Below, piece by piece: positions 24,740 through 32,291 of a DNA stretch of 35,800 nucleotides. How positions within the stretch are numbered: position 1 is the first letter of the stretch; the number at the start of each line of letters is the position of its first letter. The DNA is from Pseudomonadota bacterium (GTDB lineage Bacteria > Myxococcota_A > UBA796 > GCA-2862545): NCBI GenBank assembly GCA_005797785.1, contig SYKL01000459.1, positions 1 through 35,800 on the forward strand, written 5' to 3'. Made by a program: the position numbers and the translations under genes. Under the pieces are notes generated by a model. It saw only the letters and a list, made by a program, of their open reading frames with translations. It was not told where the DNA came from and made no database searches.

Positions 24740-25555
24740 TTAAAGCAAACCCGACAGAAGCAAGCCGGCAGCAACGATCGCGCCAGTAACACGCCACACG
24801 CCGAAGACTGCAAGCCCACGCTTCTGCAAGTAGGCGACCATCCACTTGACCGCAATGGCGGCTGAAATCCAGGCTGTCACCAAGCCTATCGCTAGGCTAC
24901 TCGCTGAATAGGTCTCCATGAGGAGATCGGCGTGTCCAAGGAGTTTAAAAGCGGTCGCGGCTCCAAGGGTCAACAGTCCAAGGATAAAAGAGAACTCCAC
25001 TGCCGCCTGCAGGGACAGCCCCACCAAGACACCCGCGACGATCGTCATCAGGCTGCGGCTGGTCCCTGGCCACATCGCCACGCACTGTGCCAAGCCAATC
25101 CAGATGGCCATACGGGGAGAAATAAATTCAAGTTCAACTTTTCCAGGAAGGTCGGGGCGTAATCGGGAGCCCCACAGGAGCAGAGCCACCCCACCGACGA
25201 ACCATGCTACGATAATTGGCCATGGACCGAACAAAATGGCTTCGATGGCGTCGTCGAAAACCAGGCCGATGACCGCGGCGGGTAGAAAAGCGACCGCGAG
25301 GGCGACCAAGAGCGACCGGCCGGCGGGGCTTTGCCCCAGTGCGCCTTGGCCAACTTGCAGCAGACGACGGGGATAGAGCATCAGCACAGCGAGGATCGCC
25401 CCCGCTTGGATGCAGATGGCGAACGCGTTTGCCGCTTCACCCTCGGGGATCCCCATCCAACGCTGTACCATGAGCAGATGGCCCGTCGAGCTCACCGGAA
25501 GGAATTCAGTAATTCCTTCCACGAGTCCGAGCCAAAAGGCCTGCCATCCGCTCAT
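24740..25555 (-). CDS. uppP: undecaprenyl-diphosphatase
   Basis: 271 residues with about eight spans. It removes one phosphate from undecaprenyl diphosphate to recycle the lipid carrier of peptidoglycan and polysaccharide synthesis. The first signature is LGLVEGITEFLPVSSTGHL (Glu13, Glu17, His26) and the second is MWPGTSRSLMTI (PGTSRS about 163-168, Arg167); both carry the catalytic residues of BacA/UppP. The ATG is at 25555. It lies six bases downstream of the stop of the LURP-one-like gene, so they may be co-transcribed, and it is convergent with the kinase gene (22-base gap). Confidence 0.96.
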   Translation of the reverse strand: MSGWQAFWLGLVEGITEFLPVSSTGHLLMVQRWMGIPEGEAANAFAICIQAGAILAVLMLYPRRLLQVGQGALGQSPAGRSLLVALAVAFLPAAVIGLVFDDAIEAILFGPWPIIVAWFVGGVALLLWGSRLRPDLPGKVELEFISPRMAIWIGLAQCVAMWPGTSRSLMTIVAGVLVGLSLQAAVEFSFILGLLTLGAATAFKLLGHADLLMETYSASSLAIGLVTAWISAAIAVKWMVAYLQKRGLAVFGVWRVTGAIVAAGLLLSGLL

Positions 25556-25561
25556 GTCGAA

Positions 25562-26140
25562 CTAGTCCTTTCCGCCTTCGATGGCGAGCAATAGAACGGT
25601 GATGCCTACGCCCATTCGAGGATCGAGCTTGCCCGGGCCTGGGGTGAAGTCGACATCATAACCGAGTTGGAAGGGGTTAAACTTCTGCTTGATAACGCCT
25701 TCGAGCTGACCGTCGATGGTGACGTGGTAGGTTTGAGGGATCAACTTGAGGAACTTGCGAAGCACAATCATCGCGCCGCCGGTCTCGAGGACCTTGCCCA
25801 CTTCTTTGTCTTCGTTGTCGAGAAGGGTCCATTCATCGCGGAAGATGGACTTCAGACCGGCGCGCTTCGCTGCGCCGAGCTTCTCGCCGGTTGCGGCGTC
25901 CACAACATCGTAGGCGCCGGAAAAGTCGCCAATGCCGCGCGCTGTGATGGTCAAGCGTTTGTTGGTCTGGGCCTCGTCACCGAAAACGTTGATTTCTTCC
26001 TTCAGTTTGAAGGCTTTCTGTTTAATATAAAATTGCAGGGAACCGTCGGTTCCGAAAATTCGGAAGGTATTTCCTAGAAAGGAGAATAAAGCCTTCTTCG
26101 CAACATACTGATTCTGGTACGTGGTAACGGCAGTCGACAT
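25562..26140 (-). CDS. LURP-one-related / YxjI-like lipid-binding-fold protein
   Basis: 192 residues. The sequence has the LOR/scramblase-like barrel pattern: an opening QNQYVAKKALFSFLGNTFRIF, a strand QFYIKQKAFKLKEEINVFGD, a middle YDVVDAATGEKLGAAKR, and a C-terminal hydrophobic strand or helix (GVGITVLLLAIEGG). This Tubby-like fold is shared by plant LURP-one proteins, B. subtilis YxjI and phospholipid scramblases; bacterial roles are not established. The start is ATG 26140. It is divergent from the DUF2804 gene at 26205 (64 bases between starts) and followed closely by uppP. Confidence 0.8.
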   Translation of the reverse strand: MSTAVTTYQNQYVAKKALFSFLGNTFRIFGTDGSLQFYIKQKAFKLKEEINVFGDEAQTNKRLTITARGIGDFSGAYDVVDAATGEKLGAAKRAGLKSIFRDEWTLLDNEDKEVGKVLETGGAMIVLRKFLKLIPQTYHVTIDGQLEGVIKQKFNPFQLGYDVDFTPGPGKLDPRMGVGITVLLLAIEGGKD

Positions 26141-26204
26141 GAATCCTCCAGCGGGTGATGCAGCCCCTAACGCGATCGCGCGAGTTGTCCCGGGGGTTTT
26201 AACG

Positions 26205-27209
26205 ATGCAACACCAACCTGTGCCAAACGCGGTGTGTTCTGGAGACGGGCAGCCCCGTTTTGGTGCCTATGAAGGCTCGTTCTCAGACGTTGACCTCGGA
26301 CCGGTGATGGACCGAGATTGGAAGGGATTGTTTCGTCGGATCGGCAGGAGAAAGCGTTGGCAATACCACTATTTCGCGACCGATGAAGTGATGGGCGCAT
26401 TCGCGGTGGTTGACCTTGGATATGCGGCGAATGCATTTTGTTATGCCGCCGATCGGGAAGGTAAAGTACTTTACGATCGAGGATTCCTAGGGTTGGCCGG
26501 CCTGAGCGTTCAGATCAACGATCGCCCCGCGGACGGTGCCGTAGCGCGTTTTCAGGCGCCGGGGGTGCGGTTGAGTTCCCAACGAGTGGATGAAACCTAT
26601 CGTTGGGAGCTGGAAACCGGCGGCATGCAGCTTCACGCTTTGGTTGCTGGCAAAGGGGCAGCCCCCGCGTTGACGCTCGTGGCGCCTGTCCCTGGGAATA
26701 AGGTCAATGTTACGCAGAAGATCGGCGCTTGGCCATTGTCGGGGACCTTACGAATTGGCGAGCGGTCGTTTTCCCTCGATGGCGGCCTTGCCGGGGTTGA
26801 CTATACCAATGGCTTGCTCGCCCGAGAAACGGCTTGGCGATGGGCGTTTTCGTGTGCGACCATCGGCGGAAAGCCCTTCGGCTTCAACTTGGTGGAGGGC
26901 TTCAACCAGGGAGAAGGGCGCGAGGACGTGGTTTGGTACGACGGGAAGTTGTTTTCGTTGCCGCCGTGCCGCTTCGACTTCGACAAAACCCAGACGGTTG
27001 GAGAGTGGAGGATCACGTCCGAAGATGGGAAGGTAGATCTTACATTCTCGGGGTTTGGCGAGCACCGGGAGGAGCGGAACCTTCTGGTCGCGAAAAGCCG
27101 CTTTATCCAGGTGATGGGGACCTTTTCGGGTCAGATCACACTTGGAAAAAAGCGGCTGAAGTTGGACCGAGTATTGGGAGTGACCGAAGATCAGGAAGTA
27201 CGCTGGTAG
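26205..27209 (+). CDS. DUF2804 family protein
   Basis: 334 residues from ATG 26205, chosen because the frame then starts MQHQPVPNAVCSGDGQPRFG, where DUF2804 proteins begin; the earlier ATGs at 26121 and 26139 overlap or abut the divergent gene's start. Family features are KRWQYHYFATDEVMGAFAVV, DLGYAANAFCY, the GGLAGVDYTNGLLARETAWRW block and SRFIQVMGTFSG near the end. Members are beta-rich and may bind lipid or hydrophobic ligands; no enzyme activity is established. It sits between LURP-one-like and methyltransferase genes, both with lipid-related folds, and ends 12 bases from the convergent methyltransferase. Confidence 0.85.
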   Translation: MQHQPVPNAVCSGDGQPRFGAYEGSFSDVDLGPVMDRDWKGLFRRIGRRKRWQYHYFATDEVMGAFAVVDLGYAANAFCYAADREGKVLYDRGFLGLAGLSVQINDRPADGAVARFQAPGVRLSSQRVDETYRWELETGGMQLHALVAGKGAAPALTLVAPVPGNKVNVTQKIGAWPLSGTLRIGERSFSLDGGLAGVDYTNGLLARETAWRWAFSCATIGGKPFGFNLVEGFNQGEGREDVVWYDGKLFSLPPCRFDFDKTQTVGEWRITSEDGKVDLTFSGFGEHREERNLLVAKSRFIQVMGTFSGQITLGKKRLKLDRVLGVTEDQEVRW

Positions 27210-27221
27210 TTGTCCAGGACG

Positions 27222-28073
27222 CTAGGCGATCCGGCGCAACTTCATTTGAACGTCGCTCGACCAATGGCTCGCGAAGCCAGTCACGCAGGTGGACAGGTAG
27301 CGGTCGTAGTCGTCGAATACCTGATCGCCCCAGGTTCGACGAATGTAAGCTTCGTGCTCACGCATCCGGCGTAGCCATTCGCCAGTAGTGCGGCCGTAGT
27401 CTTCACGGCGAGTGTGCAATTCGAGGATTTCCCATTTTGGATTCACGGCTTGGATAAGGTCTTCTAAACGTGGGTTTAACCCGCCGGGGAAGATGACGTC
27501 GGCGGTGAATTGCAGGTCCTCAAGGTCCTTTCGGTTGCGCGGAACGCGATTTCGAAGAATCGCCTGAAAGCCAAAACATGCGCCGGGTTCGACCCAGGTT
27601 GCGAGTTTGTTGAAGTATTGCCGATACAATTGAACGGCGAGTCCGGCTTGTTGCTGCGCAGGGGAGCACAGGTGATCGATCATTTCGATCGACACCAACG
27701 CCCCATACGGTTGCACCGGATCGTGATCGCGGTAGTCGCAGATCATGATTTCTACGCCGGGAATTTCGCGAGCCTTCGCCCAATTGGCTTGTTCGGTGGA
27801 CAGGGTGACGCCGTACCCGCGCTTGCATCCACGCCGGGTTGCATAGTCGAGCATCGAGCCCCACCCGCAACCAATGTCCATCACCGTTTTTTCAGGGGTG
27901 ATCTCGGCAAACTCATAGAGAATGCGAGCTTTATTTTCCTGCGCATCTTCCAGCGATTGGGCGGGATCGGCGAACACGGCACTGGTGTAGTGCATGTTCT
28001 TGTCCAACCACAATTTGAAGAAGTCGTTGGAAACGTCATAGCTGACTTCGATTTGAGCTTGGTTTGAGGTCAC
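27222..28073 (-). CDS. cyclopropane-fatty-acid-synthase-like SAM methyltransferase
   Basis: 283 residues. CFAS and mycolate-cyclopropane-like enzymes move a methyl group from SAM to lipid double bonds or to other lipids. Here EVSYDVSNDFFKLWLDKN (about 9-26) and MHYTSAVF match the family entry, DIGCGWGS (66-73) is the SAM-binding loop, GVTLSTEQ (88-95) follows, and SIEMIDHL and IFPGG are the conserved catalytic-side segments (family: SIEM-x-EH). At 283 residues it is the short type without the N-terminal domain of E. coli Cfa. The start is GTG 28073 with AAGGGGG upstream. The gap to the next gene (28,074-28,307) is AT-rich and holds promoters only. Confidence 0.87.
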   Translation of the reverse strand: MTSNQAQIEVSYDVSNDFFKLWLDKNMHYTSAVFADPAQSLEDAQENKARILYEFAEITPEKTVMDIGCGWGSMLDYATRRGCKRGYGVTLSTEQANWAKAREIPGVEIMICDYRDHDPVQPYGALVSIEMIDHLCSPAQQQAGLAVQLYRQYFNKLATWVEPGACFGFQAILRNRVPRNRKDLEDLQFTADVIFPGGLNPRLEDLIQAVNPKWEILELHTRREDYGRTTGEWLRRMREHEAYIRRTWGDQVFDDYDRYLSTCVTGFASHWSSDVQMKLRRIA

Positions 28074-28255
28074 TGTACCCCCTTTTTGTCGGGGCGGAGA
28101 ATAGTGCGTTTCGATTCCTTCGACCAGAAATCAAAGAACAAATCAAACGAATTTAGGTAGTAAGCGAATAATAGTGGCATCGAGGGTTTGTTTTGTGTCG
28201 CGGGTTTTCATGAAAAATACCGGCCGGTCAGAATGTGGGAGTGGAATAAATCGGC

Positions 28256-28284
28256 TTGCATCGAGGAACAGAACCGCCTAGATT
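28256..28284 (+). promoter_or_regulatory. possible sigma-70 promoter of the SDR gene
   Basis: TTGCAT (28,256-28,261) and TAGATT (28,279-28,284) with a 17-base spacer, about 24 bases upstream of ATG 28,308. The -10 matches four of six consensus bases. The 28,074-28,255 part of this gap has AT-rich runs but no other clear signal. Confidence 0.4.
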
Positions 28285-28307
28285 GGCGCCCCTCGTGGGG
28301 AGTGCAA

Positions 28308-29282
28308 ATGAAGATCTTTGTGACCGGCGGCAACGGCTTTATTGGCTCTCGAGTGGTCCGTAAACTGGTGGAAGCAGGCCACGAAGTTCGTTGCCTGCTG
28401 CGGCAGACCAGCGACACTCGCCGAATTGACGACCTGCCTTTTGAGCGTTGGACCGGCGACGTCCGCGATTCAGCGTCGATGGCCGAGGGAATGCGAGGGA
28501 CGGACGGGTGTATTCACCTGGCGTCGGTATCGTCATGGGATCAGATTCGGTCGCCGGATCTGGAAACGACGGTGATCGATGGAACACGCAACATACTGGA
28601 AGCGGCGGTTGCGGCCGGGAAAATTCGGACGGTATTCATTTCGTCGTCGACGGCGGTGAATGCAACGTCGGAGCCCAAGATCTTCGATGAAAACACGGTG
28701 TTTGAGCTTGATAATACGCCGCTTAGGTACGCCATTGCCAAACATCGCGCTGAGGAGATGGTTCTCGACTACGTAAAAAACAAAGGTTTACCGGTCGTGA
28801 TTGTGAACCCTTGCGAGGTGTACGGTCCGCACGACACGGGATTCATCACTGCTGGCAATCTTCGCGACATGATTCGAGATTGGCCGGCTTTGGCATGCCG
28901 AGGTGGAACGGCGGTTGCCCACGTTGACGATGTGGCTTTCGGAATCGTTCGGGCGTTTGAAAAGGGTCGGGTTGGGGAGCGGTACATTCTGGGCGGTGAC
29001 AATTTGTCAGTCGAGGAATTGGTTCGATTGACCAACAAAATCGCCGGGAAGCCCAGCAAACCAGTGCTGAGGATCCCCAACGGCGCTTTGAAGTGGACGG
29101 TGCAGACCATGGCCAAATGGAAGTTGCCGACGCCGGTCATTCCCGAGGTGTTGGACTACGCGACCATGTTCTTCTTCGTCGATTGCGCAAAGGCGAAGTC
29201 GGAGCTCGGGTATTCCCCCCGACCTGCGGCCGAAGTAGTGCAGCCCGTTGTCGATTGGCTCAAGGAAGCCGGGCACGTTTAG
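28308..29282 (+). CDS. extended SDR NAD(P)-dependent epimerase/dehydratase-like protein
   Basis: 324 residues from ATG 28308 (GGGGAG upstream; a frame from 28188 lacks any family sequence in its extra part). It starts KIFVTGGNGFIGSRVVRKL, the dinucleotide-binding Gly-rich motif of extended SDRs, and has the catalytic Tyr141-x3-Lys145 (YAIAK), with Ser residues at 112-114 (ISSSTA). The layout is close to HpnA/dihydroflavonol-reductase-like (NAD-dependent epimerase) enzymes, where the substrate is variable (sugars, sterols or hopanoid side chains). No hopanoid genes are in the window, so the substrate is open. It is monocistronic, with its own promoter and the strong terminator at 29,302. Confidence 0.87.
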   Translation: MKIFVTGGNGFIGSRVVRKLVEAGHEVRCLLRQTSDTRRIDDLPFERWTGDVRDSASMAEGMRGTDGCIHLASVSSWDQIRSPDLETTVIDGTRNILEAAVAAGKIRTVFISSSTAVNATSEPKIFDENTVFELDNTPLRYAIAKHRAEEMVLDYVKNKGLPVVIVNPCEVYGPHDTGFITAGNLRDMIRDWPALACRGGTAVAHVDDVAFGIVRAFEKGRVGERYILGGDNLSVEELVRLTNKIAGKPSKPVLRIPNGALKWTVQTMAKWKLPTPVIPEVLDYATMFFFVDCAKAKSELGYSPRPAAEVVQPVVDWLKEAGHV

Positions 29283-29301
29283 GGTCCCTTCGTTTGTGCA
29301 A

Positions 29302-29334
29302 ATAAAAAACGCCGGGATGAACCCGGCGTTTTTG
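29302..29334. terminator. bidirectional rho-independent terminator
   Basis: A perfect 12-base-pair stem (AAAAACGCCGGG with CCCGGCGTTTTT) around the loop ATGAA, arms at 29,305-29,316 and 29,322-29,333. The A and T tracts on each side make it work for both the SDR gene and the convergent BsuPI-domain gene. Confidence 0.93.
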
Positions 29335-29351
29335 TTATCCCTGAGCGAGTA

Positions 29352-30389
29352 CTAAGGCGCTACGTTGGCCACAAATAGAGGAACGGACGGAGTTGCGGTT
29401 GAACCGACCATCCAGCCCCGGACTGTGTAGAACCCCGCCAGTTGCACGTCGTTGACGTCGAGCATCGCCATGCTGGTGGTCCAGGTCTTGGATTGTCCTG
29501 GAGCGAGCGTAAGGCTGGTGACGCCGATCGGGGTGTGGTCGTCTGTCCACTTCGCGATCGCAGTGCCGGTGGCATCGCTGATGGTGAAGTTGTAAGGTTG
29601 ACCGTCAGCAAATTGGAACGTCTTGCTGGATGTGCTGGTGTTTTTCACCGTCAACGTCAGCGAAGCGTTGGCATTGACTTGATTGCTCGGACACGGTTGG
29701 GTGATGCAGGCGATGGTGTTGGGCTGGTTGTTGTAACGCCCGGCGCTAAGGGACAGTGTCGCTTGAATACCGCTACTGGTAACGGTCTTTTTAGGCGCGG
29801 GAATCGTGTAGTTGGTGCCGTCAACGTAGCCACCAATCCGCTTGTATTTCGCACCCGCGGTGGACGTAAATTCGACGGGACCGACGGTTGGGGCGAAGAT
29901 GACGGAATTCATCGGAGACGGCATGCAACGTGCGGTCATTTCGGGGACCAAACCGAGGCTGTACGAGCGGCTTCCAGTGAAGGTGCCCACCGGGGTGGTG
30001 GAGGTCACATTGGTAGCGGTGCGCTGTACGCTGTAGGTGTCGCACGCGCCGCCGGTGAGATTTACCGACCAAGCGACATTGTTGGCCTTCTCGAAGCGTA
30101 GCAGATCCTTCCAGGCGGCCGCGTCGGCGTTCCAGAATTGGATGCGGCTGTAGTAGGTGGGGCTCAAGGCATCCTGGTAGACCCACATGTCCTTCCCCAT
30201 AAAGCCGGTGAGGTAGAACAGGTCGTCCCCGTCTTGGTAGTCAGTTGCAACGCGGACTTCTTGGGTACCGCTGTGGAAGATCCACTCATTTCCTTCCCAG
30301 AGTGGAAACCACGTTTCTGAGTAGTCGGCGGCCATGGCGCTTGCCGAAATTGAGCTTGCAACAGCCAAGAATGCGAAACGATTCAACAT
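29352..30389 (-). CDS. secreted protein with C-terminal BsuPI-like domain
   Basis: 345 residues from ATG 30389 (GGGAG upstream), giving the signal peptide LNRFAFLAVASSISASAMAA; a frame from 30428 adds only unrelated residues. The mature N-terminal part (about 22-200) begins with SETWFPLWEGNEWIF, a FPLxxGNxW motif common at the start of secreted beta-rich domains. The C-terminal part (about 242-328) fits the BsuPI domain, named after the B. subtilis intracellular proteinase inhibitor: ASLTLTVKNTSTSSKTFQF, GQPYNFTISDATG and SLTLAPGQSKTW. Some family members bind proteases, others do not. A trypsin-like secreted protease is encoded directly upstream. It has its own promoter (30,439-30,466). Confidence 0.75.
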   Translation of the reverse strand: MLNRFAFLAVASSISASAMAADYSETWFPLWEGNEWIFHSGTQEVRVATDYQDGDDLFYLTGFMGKDMWVYQDALSPTYYSRIQFWNADAAAWKDLLRFEKANNVAWSVNLTGGACDTYSVQRTATNVTSTTPVGTFTGSRSYSLGLVPEMTARCMPSPMNSVIFAPTVGPVEFTSTAGAKYKRIGGYVDGTNYTIPAPKKTVTSSGIQATLSLSAGRYNNQPNTIACITQPCPSNQVNANASLTLTVKNTSTSSKTFQFADGQPYNFTISDATGTAIAKWTDDHTPIGVTSLTLAPGQSKTWTTSMAMLDVNDVQLAGFYTVRGWMVGSTATPSVPLFVANVAP

Positions 30390-30438
30390 GATAGACTCCC
30401 CTTGACGCCAGCTCGGCCTTGCGACCAAACGGCCGGCG

Positions 30439-30466
30439 AGTCTATCGCTCCACCGGACCTCGTCAA
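30439..30466 (-). promoter_or_regulatory. sigma-70-like promoter of the BsuPI-domain gene
   Basis: Minus-strand TTGACG (30,466-30,461) and TAGACT (30,444-30,439), 16 bases apart, about 50 bases upstream of ATG 30,389. A perfect 9-base inverted repeat pairs the -10 region (30,438-30,446) with the bases just before the ATG (30,390-30,398). Confidence 0.5.
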
Positions 30467-30471
30467 GGATG

Positions 30472-30490
30472 CGTGAACGGTTCGTTCACG
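30472..30490. repeat. perfect 8-bp inverted repeat at the end of the protease gene
   Basis: CGTGAACG (30,472-30,479), a 3-base loop and CGTTCACG (30,483-30,490). It covers the TGA stop of the protease gene and lies six bases upstream of the TTGACG of the next gene. No T run follows, so it may be an operator or a weak terminator; which one is unclear. Confidence 0.7.
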
Positions 30491-32234
30491 GGAATGAGAT
30501 GTTTTCGCTGACGCTCAACGCCTCCGGGATCGGCTGATAACGCCACGTTCGGAGCTTCACGACCATGCATTGCTCCAATGTGGGGTCCGATGAGGATCCT
30601 TTCGCTCGGGCTTGGCTGACGCTTCCGTCGGATGCGACCGAGAATTCCAACGTCCAGGTGCCGTCCACGGCTTGTCCAGCGGTGGCACGTTCTTCATAGC
30701 AGGTGCGCAATTCGGGCAGTCGGCTTTCGGACACCACATGGATCATACGGAGGTGCGGTGATTCCTGGGGGGCTTGGGGCACGCCGCCATAACTGTTGCT
30801 TCCTGCGCTGGTTTCCGGGGAACGAACCATGGACCAGGCCAAGCCATCGCTGTCGTAGAACCAAAGCTCTTTTTGTTTGGTCCAAGCAAGCAATCCGGTT
30901 GGTGTGGCCCAGATGTGTTCATTGTTCGTCGAGGTATCAATTGTGGTATTGCGAGCGAGATCGCGCACGGTGCCGTCGGCCATCAACCCGTAAGTGCGAT
31001 GTTGATGGCAAACCAAGGTACGAACACCTGACCACACCGGACCATCGGTCGTGGTAAGGTTGGTACCGTCATGAACCCAGATGTCATTCTTTGCTTGTAA
31101 ATATGCTTTTCCTGCGCATGCCACGATGCCATCGACGCCGTTGATTTCCAAGTCCAACCACGCTTGGCCATTGTGGCGCATCACGGAACCATCTTTGCCA
31201 AGCGACCACACGTTGCCTTGGGAAACGGCCACCTGGGTGTTGGTGCCATCCCCCCAAAGTTCCCATTCGGTGCCGCCCTTGTGTTTGACGATGTGCCCTG
31301 TGTCCGACTGCACGGCATAGAGGGTGCCGTTGGCGTCGTCGGACGCAATGTCGAGATTGTTGGTACCACTTCCGAGATCGTACCAATCCAATTCGTTGCG
31401 AAGAAGGCGGACTTCACCGTTGGTGAATAGGACAAACGCTTCGCCTGCCGCACCAATGCTGATCTCTTGAACGAGCCCTTGCTCAAACGGCCGCGCCACT
31501 TCGGTTCGGATGGTCGGCGTATTTGGGGCGATCGGGTCGGCGCTTGCCACCGCCGGCGCCTGGCGCGACGCGATGCCTTCCAGAAGGTCCAAGTACGCGC
31601 GAATTTCGGTAGCAGGAATGGCGAGTTTGGTCGTCTGATCCGCGGTCAGCATGGCGACGTTGACGCCCACGACGGCGCCGTACATGTCCACCAGTGGGCC
31701 TCCACTGTTGCCCTGCTGCATGTTGGCGTTGTGCTCCACATACATCAACCCGTGGTCACCTTGATGCAAGGCGGTCACTGCGCCGGGCCGGATGGAAACC
31801 GGAGGATCGGCGCTCGCCCCGCCCAATGCGCGGACGGAGCCCATGGGAAAGCCGATCGCGACCACCGGCTGCGTTTCGAACAGCGTGGTATCGTCGCCCA
31901 ATACGAGATTTCGACCTTTGATTCCAGGGACATGTACCAACGCGAGGTCGTTTTGGGCGTACATGTCGACCACGATCCCTGAGGCATGGATGCCGTCGCG
32001 GGTGCCGCTGTCCAGGACCACCTCGACCGGGTGGTTTGTGCCCACATCTTCCACGACATGGCGGTTGGTGAGGATGTATTCATCGCGGATGAAAAACCCT
32101 GAACCTTCGCCGGTTGTGGTGCGAATGAGAACGGTGCCCTTTTTGAGTTTGCTGACCACGGCGGCGTCCAAGGACGCTCCGGTGGGCTCGGCAAGGGCGA
32201 TTTCGGCAGATGTAACGAGGGGTAGGAACCACAT
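30486..32234 (-). CDS. secreted trypsin-like protease with propeller-like and AgmX/PglI-like domains
   Basis: 582 residues from ATG 32234; a TTG start at 32270 would give a non-signal N-terminus. A short signal sequence (MWFLPLVTSAEIALAEP) leads a trypsin/DegP-like domain (about 25-215) with the triad His59 in TNRHVV, Asp96 in QNDLALV and Ser177 in GNSGGPL. Residues about 245-470 are beta-rich short repeats with W/G/D turns (such as GNVWSLGKDGSVMRHN), like a tectonin-type propeller. The last 95 residues carry a Cys-Tyr pair (ELRTCYEERA), FSVASDGSVSQA, CMVVKLRTWRY and a hydrophobic end, the AgmX/PglI (TonB-like) C-terminal domain seen in myxobacteria. No PDZ domain is present. The triad is intact, so it should be active. 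Confidence 0.85.
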   Translation of the reverse strand: MWFLPLVTSAEIALAEPTGASLDAAVVSKLKKGTVLIRTTTGEGSGFFIRDEYILTNRHVVEDVGTNHPVEVVLDSGTRDGIHASGIVVDMYAQNDLALVHVPGIKGRNLVLGDDTTLFETQPVVAIGFPMGSVRALGGASADPPVSIRPGAVTALHQGDHGLMYVEHNANMQQGNSGGPLVDMYGAVVGVNVAMLTADQTTKLAIPATEIRAYLDLLEGIASRQAPAVASADPIAPNTPTIRTEVARPFEQGLVQEISIGAAGEAFVLFTNGEVRLLRNELDWYDLGSGTNNLDIASDDANGTLYAVQSDTGHIVKHKGGTEWELWGDGTNTQVAVSQGNVWSLGKDGSVMRHNGQAWLDLEINGVDGIVACAGKAYLQAKNDIWVHDGTNLTTTDGPVWSGVRTLVCHQHRTYGLMADGTVRDLARNTTIDTSTNNEHIWATPTGLLAWTKQKELWFYDSDGLAWSMVRSPETSAGSNSYGGVPQAPQESPHLRMIHVVSESRLPELRTCYEERATAGQAVDGTWTLEFSVASDGSVSQARAKGSSSDPTLEQCMVVKLRTWRYQPIPEALSVSENISFP

Positions 32235-32240
32235 TCTAGC

Positions 32241-32270
32241 ATCGTACGGTCCGCTAATGCGGTACGTCAA
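32241..32270 (-). promoter_or_regulatory. candidate promoter producing a leaderless protease mRNA
   Basis: Minus-strand TTGACG (32,270-32,265), 18-base spacer, TACGAT (32,246-32,241), then only GCTAGA before ATG 32,234. A start of transcription at the normal distance would fall at or beside the A of the ATG. No Shine-Dalgarno is seen. Confidence 0.45.
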
Positions 32271-32291
32271 ACTTCCGATCGAAGAAGAGTC

